The notes below the pieces were generated by a model, which ran no database searches, was not told the origin of the DNA, and saw only the letters and a list, made by a program, of their open reading frames with translations. Positions 27,456-37,164 of a DNA stretch of 64,000 nt are shown piece by piece. The DNA is taken from the NCBI RefSeq assembly GCF_001708965.1, contig NZ_LVJW01000007.1, positions 186,001 through 250,000 on the forward strand, given 5' to 3'. How positions within the stretch are numbered: the first letter of the stretch is position 1; each line of letters opens with the position of its first letter. Made by a program: the position numbers and the translations under genes. This DNA is from Candidatus Thiodiazotropha endoloripes. GTDB taxonomy: Bacteria; Pseudomonadota; Gammaproteobacteria; Chromatiales; Chromatiaceae.

Positions 27456-30400
27456 TCAAACGGATTTTTCGTTTTCGAGGTTTGCATCGATTTCGTTTAT
27501 ATCAATTGGCAGCTCTTCAGGTTCATCATCTGCTTGTCCCAGTAGATCGAAATCATCGAGAATGCAGTAGACAGCCGGAACCAGGAACAGGGCTACCAGG
27601 GTGGCAGCAGTCAAGCCGAAGGCTATGCTCGCGGCCAACGGGATCAGAATCTGTGCCTGCAGACTCTTCTCCAGCAACAGAGGTGTCAGCCCCGCGATGG
27701 TACTGATCGAGGTCAGCAGAATCGGCCGGAAGCGGGCTCTGGCGGCATCTTTGGCCGCCTTCATAACGGCGGTTCCCCTGGCGGATGCCTGCCGGATGAA
27801 GACCACCAGCAGGATTGAGTCGTTGACCACAACACCGAACAGGGAAGCCATACCAACCATGCTGGGCATGGTCAGATCGAGACCCAGGGCGAGGTGGCCG
27901 AACATCACTCCAATCAAGGCGGCGGGGATCACCAGCATCACTGTCAGTGGTGCCATATAGCCTTTGAACTGCAATGCCAGCAACATATAGACCCCAATCA
28001 GACCCAGCAACACATTGCGGCCGATGGACTGGCCGGTTTTGGCTGACTCCTTACTCTCGCCCTGAATATCGAAATGGATATCCGGATAGCGTTCGAGCAG
28101 TCCCGGAATGAACTCGGTCTGTGCCAGCGCCAGCAACTCCTGGGCATTGGCCTGGGTGCGATCCACATCCCCCTGTACAGTGACCGTACGCTGTCTGTCC
28201 ACCCGGTTGATTCTCGCCCAGCCACGTACCTCTTCAATCTCTGCAACGGCAGAGAGGGGGATCAGTCTGCCTTCACTGCCGGCGATGCTCAGGTTGTAGA
28301 GATCCTCCGCATCGACCCGGTCACTGGCGATCAACCGCAGATTGACTTCATAACTTTCAGGACCGATCTGAAACTCATCGATCTTCATACCCTGGTAGGC
28401 GGTTCTGACCTGTTCGGAGACCTGCTGGGCATCCAACCCGAGGACACCGGCACCCGGTTTGAGATGCAGTCTGAACTCCCGTTTTCCCGGGCGAAGGTCA
28501 TCGCTCAGGTCATTCACCCCCTGGTAACCGTTGAGCCAGGCCTGAAGTTCGTTCGAGGCTCTTTTCAATCGCTCCAGATCATATCCCATCAACCTCAGGT
28601 CAATCGGGCGCCCGCCAGGGCCGAATGCAGGTTCCGTGTATTTGATACTGATCACATCGGTGAGTTGGCCTGTCTCTTCGCGCCACTTGTTGACCACATC
28701 ATCGAGTCGGGCATCCCTGACCTCTGCGCTGAGCAGATCGGCGACAACACGGGCTACATGTGGACCCGACTCGTAGGCATCCGGATTCTGTCCATAGATG
28801 ACGGTGACATTGCTGACCAGCGGCTGACTGTCGGGCTGGCTGGGTATGAAGGCCTGGTTGGTCCTTTGCAGGGCCTGGGTGAGATTTTCAACCACTTCCT
28901 CGGTTCTCGACAGGGGGGTGCCCTGGGGCAACAGAATACGCGCTTCGAGCACATCCCCATCCAGGTCTGGAAAGCCGACAAACTTCAAGGCGCCACCGGC
29001 GGGCAGGGCGATGGAGAGAATCAGCATCATGAAGACGATGCCCAGGGTCAGGTAACGGTAGTCCACGGCCCGGTCGACGAGGGGGCCGAACCAGTTGTCC
29101 CGGAAGCTGCTGAAACGGGTTTCGAATCCCTGTCTGAAGCGGGAGAGCTTTTTACTTTTCATGTGAGCCAGCGAGTGGCTCAAATGGTGCGGCAGTATGA
29201 GAAAGGCTTCCAGCAGACTGACGCTGATTACAATGATCAGCACAATCGGCATGATCCGCAGTATCTGGCCGATATCTCCGGAAATAAACGCCAGCGATCC
29301 GAATACCATCAGGGTGGTGGCAAATGAGGATGCGATGCCGGGAAGTACCTGTTTCACACCGGTGATGGCGGCATGCAAGGGTTTGTCCCCTTTGCTCATG
29401 CGTGAGGCGATGTTTTCTGCGATCACGATGGCATCGTCCATCAGCAGACCGATACCGATCAGCAATCCGACCATGGAGATCATATTGATGGTGACATCAA
29501 ACAGGGGCAGTACAAACAGCGCGCCAAGAAAAGAGACCGGTAACCCCATAGTGACCCAGAAACTGTAGCGCAGACTGAAAAACAGCCACAGCACCAGGAA
29601 TACCATGATCAATCCCTGGATGCCGTTTTTCACCAGCATGTTCAGACGATCCTGTACCACCGAGGCCCGATCCTGGGTCAGGGTCAGAACGATCCCCTGA
29701 GGCGCCTGAAGGCTCTCCTGCTCAACGAATGTCTCCACAGTTGAGAGAACCTCGAGAATATCCTGAGAGCGGGTCTTGGCAATATTCAGTACAGCTGCCC
29801 GTTCCCCATTGAAGAGAATTTTGTCTTCATCACGATCGAACCGGTCCGTGATCCTGGCAATGTCGCCCAGTCGAATGGTAGCGCCGGTTGAGCTGGCGAT
29901 CACCGGCAGGTCGAAGAACTCATCCGCATGTTTCCGCTGATCATCGAAGCGGATCAGGATATCCTCCTGATCACTCTCCAGTCTGCCCGCCGGGGTGCTG
30001 ATGCTGTGCCGGCGTACCGCATTGGCGATGTCCTGTGCGGAGAGACCGAACTGGCGCAGACGCCAATCGGCAATCTCGATGCGGATATGGTGGTCGGAGA
30101 AACCGGATATGGTGACCTCCGCCAGATCGGCCTGGGTCAACAGCTGCGATTTCAGATTTTCCGCGTAGGCTTTCAGGGCAACCGGATCCCGGGGGCCGGT
30201 AACCGCCACCGAGATCACCGGTTCGGTTCGTCCCAGCTCTTTGATGATCGGTGGCTCTGTCTGCTCGGGCAGGTCATCGACGGCGTCGATCTCCGCCTTC
30301 ACATCGTCGAGAAAGCGCGCCATCTCCGCCCCTTCGACCATGCTTGCGGTTGCCACGCCAACCCCTTCACTGGCCTCACAACCCATCTCGTCGAGATCGC

Positions 30401-30617
30401 TTATGCCTTCCAGCGCATCTTCCAGGCGGCGACAGATGGCATCTTCCACATCTTCGGCAGTGGCGCCTTTGTAGATGACTCTGACCTCAACCTCATCATT
30501 CTCGATTTCTGGCAGGGTTTCACGCTGCAGGCCGGGCAGTGCGGTCAGGCCCAACAGCATGATCGCTGCCATCAACAGGTTGGCGGCATTGGGATGACGG
30601 GCGAACCAGCTGATCAT
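27456..30617 (-). CDS. RND efflux pump, inner-membrane permease (AcrB/MexB superfamily)
   Basis: 1053 residues with the RND layout: one N-terminal helix, a large periplasmic loop, six helices, a second loop and five helices. The proton-relay aspartate pair is present in GIGLLMDDAIVIAENI, and PSMVGMASLFGVVVNDS corresponds to the second-half helix. RND permeases export drugs, detergents or other compounds using proton influx, with a periplasmic adaptor and an outer-membrane channel. The adaptor gene overlaps its start by 4 bases. No TolC-like gene is near, so the channel must be encoded elsewhere. Substrate unknown. Confidence 0.95.
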   Translation of the reverse strand: MISWFARHPNAANLLMAAIMLLGLTALPGLQRETLPEIENDEVEVRVIYKGATAEDVEDAICRRLEDALEGISDLDEMGCEASEGVGVATASMVEGAEMARFLDDVKAEIDAVDDLPEQTEPPIIKELGRTEPVISVAVTGPRDPVALKAYAENLKSQLLTQADLAEVTISGFSDHHIRIEIADWRLRQFGLSAQDIANAVRRHSISTPAGRLESDQEDILIRFDDQRKHADEFFDLPVIASSTGATIRLGDIARITDRFDRDEDKILFNGERAAVLNIAKTRSQDILEVLSTVETFVEQESLQAPQGIVLTLTQDRASVVQDRLNMLVKNGIQGLIMVFLVLWLFFSLRYSFWVTMGLPVSFLGALFVLPLFDVTINMISMVGLLIGIGLLMDDAIVIAENIASRMSKGDKPLHAAITGVKQVLPGIASSFATTLMVFGSLAFISGDIGQILRIMPIVLIIVISVSLLEAFLILPHHLSHSLAHMKSKKLSRFRQGFETRFSSFRDNWFGPLVDRAVDYRYLTLGIVFMMLILSIALPAGGALKFVGFPDLDGDVLEARILLPQGTPLSRTEEVVENLTQALQRTNQAFIPSQPDSQPLVSNVTVIYGQNPDAYESGPHVARVVADLLSAEVRDARLDDVVNKWREETGQLTDVISIKYTEPAFGPGGRPIDLRLMGYDLERLKRASNELQAWLNGYQGVNDLSDDLRPGKREFRLHLKPGAGVLGLDAQQVSEQVRTAYQGMKIDEFQIGPESYEVNLRLIASDRVDAEDLYNLSIAGSEGRLIPLSAVAEIEEVRGWARINRVDRQRTVTVQGDVDRTQANAQELLALAQTEFIPGLLERYPDIHFDIQGESKESAKTGQSIGRNVLLGLIGVYMLLALQFKGYMAPLTVMLVIPAALIGVMFGHLALGLDLTMPSMVGMASLFGVVVNDSILLVVFIRQASARGTAVMKAAKDAARARFRPILLTSISTIAGLTPLLLEKSLQAQILIPLAASIAFGLTAATLVALFLVPAVYCILDDFDLLGQADDEPEELPIDINEIDANLENEKSV

Positions 30618-31927
30618 AGCTGACCCCGGGCGCGTTCCTGCAGCAGCGCTTCCATCTGCTGATCCGGAACCGTTTGCAGCAGCATACCGCTGACAGCCGG
30701 TACCAGGTCGGAAATGACAACCCTTTGACCGGGCTGGATGCCGTTCTCGATGACACTGATATCACCCTGGTTGTAGAGAATCTCTACCGGTTGCCGCTGT
30801 AACCGATTGTTCTCGTCCGCCAGATAGACGACACCGTTCTTGATGGTGGAGCGGGGCAGGATGATACGGTCTGCCTGGGTTTTGCCTTTCAGCAGTACCT
30901 GCACGAACATCCCCTTGGATAGGGGCGGGCGTTGTCCCGGTATGACTTTTTCGAACGGTCGATCCACCGCCACCACGACACCCATGGTGCGGGTGTCCGG
31001 ATCGACCTTGTCACTGAAGCGGACAAACTCCGCCTGCCATTCGGCTATGGTGGTTCCCAGGTCGAGCCTCAGCAATGGCTCAAAGGCCACCGCTTCGGCC
31101 AGATTGCCCCCCAGCATCTCAAACTCAGAGACGTCCCGTCCAATGAACAGACGACGCAGGGACGACATGGGAAAACGGGCCACCACCTCCACCCGATCCA
31201 CCTCGTCACCCGCCAGCAACAGACCGCCCTTGCTGACAAACTGGTCGATTTCGATTCCCATGTCAGCGACTCGCATATTGAAGGGGGCGTAGACGCTGGT
31301 ATTTTCCAGATCCCGTTCCGCCTGGCGCTTTTTCGCTTCGAGTACCTTAAGTTTTGTGGGCAGCAGGGCCAGGTTGTTTTTCACATTCTGGACTGCGTTG
31401 CGGTTGTTCAGAAGATTCCGTTCCGCGTTATCCAGATCACTCTGTGAGGCGGTCCCTTTTGCGGTCAGTTTGGTGATGCGCTGCAGCTCCCGCTGGGCGA
31501 TCTTCAGACTGCGTTCCTCAATTGAAAGTGAGGCTTTGACGTTGTTCTCTTCAATCTTCAGTTCAGCCAGCTCTGCGGAGACCTGAGCCAGATTGAGTTC
31601 ATAGTCCACCGGATCGATCTTCAGCAGCAAGGTCTCCTTGGCGATGATCTCACCATTCCTCAACCTCGGGTGGAGTTCCACGATACGACCGGAGACCTGA
31701 GCCACGCCCGACCAGACTCTGGCTGGCTGAATGGTGCCGTAGCCTTCGGCGACCGGGGTCAATGCCAACTGCGGAGCCTCAATTACCCGTACCCGCTTTG
31801 TCGGTTCACCCGCCTCACTGGTCACGGGTGGCTGCTTGTTGCCAACCATCACCATCAATACTCCGATCCCAAGCAGGATCGGGGGGATGACCAGGAGTTT
31901 GCGCCAAATTGATTTATGATCAGTCAT
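30614..31927 (-). CDS. RND efflux periplasmic adaptor (membrane fusion protein)
   Basis: 437 residues. An N-terminal anchor helix (LLVIPPILLGIGVLMVMVG) is followed by a lipoyl/barrel-sandwich region beginning near VIEAPQLALTPVAEGYG, a long coiled coil (about residues 100-210) and the beta-barrel and membrane-proximal domains. It links the RND permease to an outer-membrane channel. The stop overlaps the permease start (ATGA) and the gene begins 33 bases after the TetR gene, so the three form one operon. Confidence 0.93.
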   Translation of the reverse strand: MTDHKSIWRKLLVIPPILLGIGVLMVMVGNKQPPVTSEAGEPTKRVRVIEAPQLALTPVAEGYGTIQPARVWSGVAQVSGRIVELHPRLRNGEIIAKETLLLKIDPVDYELNLAQVSAELAELKIEENNVKASLSIEERSLKIAQRELQRITKLTAKGTASQSDLDNAERNLLNNRNAVQNVKNNLALLPTKLKVLEAKKRQAERDLENTSVYAPFNMRVADMGIEIDQFVSKGGLLLAGDEVDRVEVVARFPMSSLRRLFIGRDVSEFEMLGGNLAEAVAFEPLLRLDLGTTIAEWQAEFVRFSDKVDPDTRTMGVVVAVDRPFEKVIPGQRPPLSKGMFVQVLLKGKTQADRIILPRSTIKNGVVYLADENNRLQRQPVEILYNQGDISVIENGIQPGQRVVISDLVPAVSGMLLQTVPDQQMEALLQERARGQL

Positions 31928-31960
31928 GGTGTTCAGTGACTCTCTCTATCTGTGGGACGG

Positions 31961-32638
31961 TTAATGATTACTATGGTTGGTGATCGGCTGAGTGTCGAGA
32001 ATAGCTCGGCACTGAGCTCCAAGCTGGCGTTTGATGGCGTTGATGTTTTCCCCGCTGTAGCGTTTCCGTTTAAGAATTTTCAGCAGGGTGGTCTGGGCAA
32101 TTCTGAAGATGACAGTCTGACCCAGCAGGCTGTGAACCATATACAGAACCTGGGGATCCTGTGCAGATTGCCCACGGTATTTGGCGACCAGTTGAGCCAG
32201 GGATTTGTGCATCGGGCCGAGCAGATTTTCAAACAGAATCTGATACGCTTCGGTTGGCCGGTTCTGTTCGCGGAAGATAATCCCCGGTGCATGTTTTCCG
32301 ACCTCTCCCAGCAGAATATGCTCGAAAAAATGGCCTAAAAACTGACAGGCCTTTTCTCCACAATCCTCCGCTGAAGCCTGCTTCAGCCAGGGCTCCAGTG
32401 AATCCAGCTGCTCTGCCATACCGGCTTTGAGAATCTCACAAAGGTAGGCGACAGTGGCGTGGTAGAGACCCTGCTTGTGCTCGAAATGGTAGGAGATGGC
32501 GGAGATGTTGGCGTCAGCCATCTCTACGATCTCCCGGGTGCTGACCCCATCATAATCCCGACTGCCGAAGGCCTGCAACGCCGCATTCAACAGGCGGGTT
32601 CGGGTGTCATTCTGGCTTTCAGCGGGGGCGGTGGACAT
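31961..32638 (-). CDS. TetR/AcrR-family repressor of the RND operon (CecR-like)
   Basis: 225 residues. The N-terminal helix-turn-helix is typical of TetR proteins (TRTRLLNAALQAFGSRDYDGVSTREIVEMA, then ISAISYHFEHKQGLY). The C-terminal part resembles the CecR/YbiH ligand domain (DUF1956). It is the first gene of the operon it probably represses. A 24-bp perfect palindrome 50 bases upstream of its start is the likely operator, implying autoregulation. Confidence 0.92.
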   Translation of the reverse strand: MSTAPAESQNDTRTRLLNAALQAFGSRDYDGVSTREIVEMADANISAISYHFEHKQGLYHATVAYLCEILKAGMAEQLDSLEPWLKQASAEDCGEKACQFLGHFFEHILLGEVGKHAPGIIFREQNRPTEAYQILFENLLGPMHKSLAQLVAKYRGQSAQDPQVLYMVHSLLGQTVIFRIAQTTLLKILKRKRYSGENINAIKRQLGAQCRAILDTQPITNHSNH

Positions 32639-32687
32639 GGGAGTCGGGGCCTGTTCGATGGAGCAGGAAGTATAGTTCCGAATAAGT

Positions 32688-32711
32688 ATTAAATCAAACG
32701 TTTGATTTAAT
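32688..32711. promoter_or_regulatory. Palindromic operator candidate for the TetR repressor
   Basis: A perfect 24-bp inverted repeat with half-site ATTAAATCAAAC, centred between 32699 and 32700, upstream of the tetR-adaptor-permease operon. The length and AT-rich arms around a central CAAACGTTTG fit operators of TetR proteins that bind as dimers. Confidence 0.8.
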
Positions 32712-32771
32712 TGTCAATCAGCCATAACCCGATTCTGATTGTTGGCAGGCGTGGGGGTTCGCAGCCGTGGA

Positions 32772-33278
32772 TCAGTCCATCGTGTGGCCGGCCAGTTGCA
32801 GCATATCGGGGAAGTGTGAAATCAATACCCCGATGACCATCAGTACCACCATCAGGGTGATGCCGCCAACAAAATTCACCAGCATGTTTTTACCGGAACT
32901 GTGGTCCGCGAGGGCATGGGCCACATCGGAGATATTCACCAGACCCTGTAATTCATCGTTTTTATAGATCAGCAGGCGCCGGCATTTGTTGCTGCGCATC
33001 AGTTTGATGGCATTGGCGCAGGAGCTGTCGTAGTGGACGGATACCAGGTTTTTTGTACAGACATCGCTCAATTTTAGTGCGGACGGATCTTGGTCTGCAC
33101 CAATAACGCGCACCAGCAGGTCCCGCTCGGTAAACAGACCGGAAATCTGCTGTTTATCCATCACCACCAGCGAGCCGAGGTTTTTATCCGCCATGAAGCG
33201 GGAAGCGGTCAATATGTCAGTATCACTGTCCAGTGATGAGACTGGCTCTGAGATAAGTTTGCCTACACGACATGCCAT
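32772..33278 (-). CDS. CBS-domain-pair protein with C-terminal membrane helix
   Basis: 168 residues from ATG 33278, chosen because AAGGA lies eight bases upstream; the frame stays open to 33320. Two CBS motifs occupy about residues 1-125 (SLDSDTDILTASRFMADKNLGSL and the later CANAIKLMRSNKCRRLLIYK), a module that usually binds adenine nucleotides. The tail VNFVGGITLMVVLMVIGVLI is a membrane helix, which is unusual for small stand-alone CBS proteins. Target unknown; no channel or enzyme partner is adjacent. Confidence 0.85.
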   Translation of the reverse strand: MACRVGKLISEPVSSLDSDTDILTASRFMADKNLGSLVVMDKQQISGLFTERDLLVRVIGADQDPSALKLSDVCTKNLVSVHYDSSCANAIKLMRSNKCRRLLIYKNDELQGLVNISDVAHALADHSSGKNMLVNFVGGITLMVVLMVIGVLISHFPDMLQLAGHTMD

Positions 33279-33931
33279 CTGAGTATCCTTTGATTGGTAT
33301 ATATTAATGTTAAAAGTCAAAATAATTGTTGTTTTATTATGCTTGGAGCAATACCCGTGCCACAGCGGAAAATGTCTCGCCTTAGACTCCGCCTGTCCGA
33401 GTGTTCAGGGTCTTTATCTGTGCGACGATTTTACTGAAACGATATGTTTTGATTGTTGATCTTATTGTGACTCTGAGATGAAACTGTTCGGAGCTGGTAA
33501 TACGAACCCATTATCTCCTTTTGGGTTGCAACAGAAAGAGCGCCAATCGTCATTGCCGTCCATCTGATTGGCTAGCTAAAACATATACCCTAATCTGGAA
33601 ATAGCCAATGTGTGAATCCATACAGTGATTAATTGAGTATAGGATTTGAGTAGACGGTAGTTGTCAGCAATCGATGTCAATTGAATTGGCTCTATGAGTC
33701 CTGCACAGATAATTGCAGTTGGCATGGTATCTGCGAATCTTTGATCTACAGCAGATGACTCTCAATGTCGACCGCTTAACTCTACGCCATCAGAAGTAGA
33801 GGGTGAGCAACTTGTGCATGCTATTGTTGTATAGAGACTACTGCCGTCTACGGGGAATGGTACCAGGGCCTATTGGATTAGCGTTAACAGGCCCTATATG
33901 GTTATAACAACAAACAAAGCGTGGCAAATTC
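33279..33931. other. Long intergenic region upstream of the acetolactate-synthase-like gene
   Basis: About 650 bases with no convincing open frame on either strand. It separates a minus-strand CBS gene from the plus-strand operon at 33932, so it should hold promoters for both. A hairpin is annotated at its 3' end. The sequence ATAACAACAAACA at 33904-33916 recurs at 37129-37141 before the small membrane-protein gene. Confidence 0.5.
33865..33895 (+). other. Inverted repeat in the leader of the acetolactate-synthase-like gene
   Basis: AGGGCCT and AGGCCCT pair over a 17-base loop, ending 36 bases before the ATG at 33932. It has no T-run. It could be a protein-binding site or a leader hairpin; the evidence is only the symmetry. 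Confidence 0.3.
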
Positions 33932-35596
33932 ATGAAAGCATCTGACCTTATCGTAAAATGCCTGGAGGAAGAGGGTATCGAGTATATCTTCGGTGTACCT
34001 GGAGAGGAGAACGCCGACTTCATGCTCTCTCTTGAAAAATCTGAAAAGATCAAATTCATTCTGACTCGCCATGAACAGGGTGCGGCATTCATGGCTGAGA
34101 TCTATGGTCGTTTGACCGGAAACCCCGCCGTCTGCCTGGGGACACTTGGCCCTGGTGCGACCAACCTGATCACCGGTGTTGCCGATGCCAACATGGACCG
34201 TGCACCGATGCTGGTGCTTACCGGGCAGGGATCCACTGAACGTTTACATAAAGAGTCTCATCAGATTATGGATGTGGTGGATATGTTCAATCCGGTCACC
34301 AAGTGGGCCACCAGTATCTACAATGCGGTTACCATTCCGGAAGTGGTACGCAAAGCGGTGCGTATTGCGCGTACGGAAAAACCCGGTGCGGTGCTGATTG
34401 AGTTACCGGAAGACATCGCCAAACATGAAGTCGATTCGCAGCCATTGGAGCCGCGCCGATTCAGACGCTCTGTCGCTGACGATAAGATTGTCGACCGGGC
34501 ATTCGAACTACTCAAAAATGCCAAACGACCGGTGATCATCGCCGGTAACGGTGCGATTCGCCGCCGCGCTGCCAAACAGTTGAGAATTTTTTGTGAGAAG
34601 ACCGGTATCGGTGTACTGACAACGTTCATGGCCAAAGGTGCTGTGGATTTTGATTCGGACTACTGTCTCTATACCATCGGGCTCGGTAGCAAAGACTATC
34701 CCACCTTTGCCATTGATGAGGCTGATCTGGTGGTGACACTCGGTTTTGACATGGTGGAATACCATCCCAGATTGTGGAATCCGCATAAGAACAAGCCGAT
34801 CATTCACGCTGATTTTCTGCCTGCGGAAGTGGATGAATACTATCATCCCCAGGTCGAATTGGTGGGTGACCTGGCCCATACCCTGTGGATGATCAATGAA
34901 CGATTGGAACAGCGGGGAGTACCCGATCTCGATCTCACCAGACAACAGGAACTGCGGCGGCTGATGCAGGAAGAGTTGGCAATGCATGCGGATGATGAAA
35001 CAGAGGGGACGCTGCGTCCGCAGAAGATGTTGTGGGATGTTCGAAAGGTACTGGGCCCGGACGATATTCTGTTGTCCGATGTGGGCGCCCATAAGATGTG
35101 GATTGCCCGACACTACCATTGCCATCAACCCAATACCTGCCTGATACCCAATGGTTTCTGTTCCATGGGAGCAGCATTGCCCGGCGCCATAGCCGCCAGT
35201 CTGGTCGCCCCGGAGAGACGCATCGTCGGTATTTCCGGCGACGGTGGATTCATGATGAATATTCAGGAGATGGAGACGGCCAAGCGACTCAACTGCAATC
35301 TGGTGATGTTGATATGGGAGGATCACGCCTATGGATTGATCGCCTGGAAGCAGGAGAGTCAGTTCGGACGCCATACCGATCTGGCATTCAACAATCCGGA
35401 TTGGCTGCAGTTGGCGGAATCCTTTGGCTGGCATGGATATCAGGTGACCGAAAGCAAAGCGTTTGCCGATACCCTGGAGGCAGCTTTTTCAAAAGCCGGT
35501 CCAAGTTTGATTGTTGCACCGGTCGACTACAGGGAGAATATGAAGTTGACCCGAAGACTTGGTGAAATCACCCAGCCCTGCCCATTGTCCAGTTGA
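33932..35596 (+). CDS. Thiamine-diphosphate enzyme, acetolactate synthase large-subunit type
   Basis: 554 residues with the three ThDP-enzyme domains. Seen are FGVPGEENADF and the catalytic glutamate in RHEQGAAFMAE (domain 1), a central domain with PVIIAGNGAIRRRA, and the cofactor motif GDGGFMMNIQEMETA with IWEDHAYGLIAWKQ, which is close to the catabolic AlsS pattern. The family condenses two pyruvates to acetolactate. No regulatory small subunit follows; instead an aldehyde dehydrogenase gene starts 11 bases downstream, so the real substrate may differ from branched-chain amino acid synthesis. No clear ribosome binding site was seen before the ATG. Confidence 0.88.
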   Translation: MKASDLIVKCLEEEGIEYIFGVPGEENADFMLSLEKSEKIKFILTRHEQGAAFMAEIYGRLTGNPAVCLGTLGPGATNLITGVADANMDRAPMLVLTGQGSTERLHKESHQIMDVVDMFNPVTKWATSIYNAVTIPEVVRKAVRIARTEKPGAVLIELPEDIAKHEVDSQPLEPRRFRRSVADDKIVDRAFELLKNAKRPVIIAGNGAIRRRAAKQLRIFCEKTGIGVLTTFMAKGAVDFDSDYCLYTIGLGSKDYPTFAIDEADLVVTLGFDMVEYHPRLWNPHKNKPIIHADFLPAEVDEYYHPQVELVGDLAHTLWMINERLEQRGVPDLDLTRQQELRRLMQEELAMHADDETEGTLRPQKMLWDVRKVLGPDDILLSDVGAHKMWIARHYHCHQPNTCLIPNGFCSMGAALPGAIAASLVAPERRIVGISGDGGFMMNIQEMETAKRLNCNLVMLIWEDHAYGLIAWKQESQFGRHTDLAFNNPDWLQLAESFGWHGYQVTESKAFADTLEAAFSKAGPSLIVAPVDYRENMKLTRRLGEITQPCPLSS

Positions 35597-35607
35597 GGAA
35601 AAAATAT

Positions 35608-37005
35608 ATGACCACCAGCCTTAAGGTAACTTCCCCCTATGATGGCTCTCTGCTTGAAGAGATACCTTTTAGTGATGGTACAGTGATTGAGCAGGCGCTG
35701 GAGACGGCCTACGGCTGCTATCGGAATCGTCAGGCCTGGGTACCACTGCATGAGCGGGTAGCGATACTGGAAAGACTTACCCAGTTGATGACCGAGCGAT
35801 GTGATGCACTGGCACTGCAGGCTGCCCGGGAAGGTGGTAAGCCATTGGTCGACTCGATTGTGGAAGCGAAACGGGCGGCTGACGGCATCAAGCTGGCGAT
35901 TGAAACCATACGTACGGAAGCCGGGGAGGTTGTGCCGATCAATGGTACTCCGGCCGGTGCCCAGAGAGTGGCCTTTACCCAAAAGGAACCGATTGGTGTG
36001 GTCGTGGCGGTGAGTGCCTTCAATCATCCGTTGAATCTGATTGTGCATCAGGTGGCAGCCGCCGTGGCGGCTGGATGTCCGGTTATCGTAAAACCGGCCG
36101 AGGATACGCCGATCTCATGCAAAGCCTTTGTCGAGATGCTGCATGAAGCGGGCTTGCCCAAGCCCTGGTGTCAATTTGTACTGCCTGAAAGCCTGCAGCT
36201 GGCGGAGCGTCTGGTGACCGATCAACGGGTTGGTTTTTTCAGTTTCATCGGCAGTGCAAAGGTGGGTTGGATGTTACGTTCCAAGCTTGCCCCGGGCACC
36301 CGGTGCGCCCTCGAACATGGTGGGGTGGCGCCACTGATTCTGGCTGAGGATGCGGACATCGATAAAGCCCTCGCATCGGTACTGAAAGCGGGTTTCTACC
36401 ATGCCGGACAGGTTTGTGTCTCTGTACAGCGGGTCCTTGCAGAGGGGAGTATCGCTGAGGAGTTCAGTCAGCGTCTGGCGCAACTCGCGGATGGCTTGAA
36501 GGTTGGTGATCCTGCTTCACTGGAGACCGAAGTTGGGCCATTGATCAGACCGGCTGAGATGGAGCGGGTTGCAAGCTGGGTGGATGAGGCGGTGACAGAG
36601 GGTGGTCAACGCTTGAACGATGGAGGCAGGCTGGATAACAACTGTTACAGCCCAACCGTGATCTATAACCCATCCCATAGCTCTAAAGTCTCTCAACAGG
36701 AGATCTTCGGACCGGTGGTCTGTGTCTACCAAAGCGACTCCCTGGAGAGTGCCCTGCAGCAGGCCAATGGATTGCCCTATGCCTTCCAGGCGGCGGTGTT
36801 CACCCGGGATATCGACAAAGCGATGATGGTCTATCGCAATATCGACGCCTCAGCAGTAATGGTCAATGATCATACGGCTTTCAGGGTGGACGGTATGCCC
36901 TTTGCAGGATTACGCCAGTCCGGACTGGGGGTTGGTGGCATACCCCATACAATCCGTGATATGCAGATCGAGAAAATGCTGGTATTGAATTCTGCGCAGT
37001 TGTAG
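35608..37005 (+). CDS. NAD(P)-dependent aldehyde dehydrogenase
   Basis: 465 residues from ATG 35608, which has AGGA about eight bases upstream; an in-frame TTG at 35593 overlaps the previous stop but is less likely. Cofactor-domain motifs SAFNHPLNL, KPAEDTP and FIGSAKVGW are present, with catalytic glutamate in LEHGGVAP and catalytic cysteine in HAGQVCVSVQR. The final IFGPVVCVY and FAGLRQSGLG are family hallmarks. It oxidises an unidentified aldehyde. It is cotranscribed with the ThDP enzyme, suggesting a joint short pathway in which one makes or consumes what the other handles. Confidence 0.92.
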   Translation: MTTSLKVTSPYDGSLLEEIPFSDGTVIEQALETAYGCYRNRQAWVPLHERVAILERLTQLMTERCDALALQAAREGGKPLVDSIVEAKRAADGIKLAIETIRTEAGEVVPINGTPAGAQRVAFTQKEPIGVVVAVSAFNHPLNLIVHQVAAAVAAGCPVIVKPAEDTPISCKAFVEMLHEAGLPKPWCQFVLPESLQLAERLVTDQRVGFFSFIGSAKVGWMLRSKLAPGTRCALEHGGVAPLILAEDADIDKALASVLKAGFYHAGQVCVSVQRVLAEGSIAEEFSQRLAQLADGLKVGDPASLETEVGPLIRPAEMERVASWVDEAVTEGGQRLNDGGRLDNNCYSPTVIYNPSHSSKVSQQEIFGPVVCVYQSDSLESALQQANGLPYAFQAAVFTRDIDKAMMVYRNIDASAVMVNDHTAFRVDGMPFAGLRQSGLGVGGIPHTIRDMQIEKMLVLNSAQL

Positions 37006-37164
37006 CAGGGATAGCGGAAGTTTAAACGGAATTCAGAGTTATTCCCGATCAAACCGGCATTCCGGTGAATGCCCAAGTCAGAGATTGCTTGAGGAGGCGG
37101 AGGGCAGGTGATTCAGGTGCGGGGTTAATAACAACAAACAGAAACACTATTGACGGAGCAGATC

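Noticed and set aside
28074-29327. 417-codon antisense frame opposite the RND pump
   Set aside because: Codon structure belongs to the RND gene; no start signal or family match.
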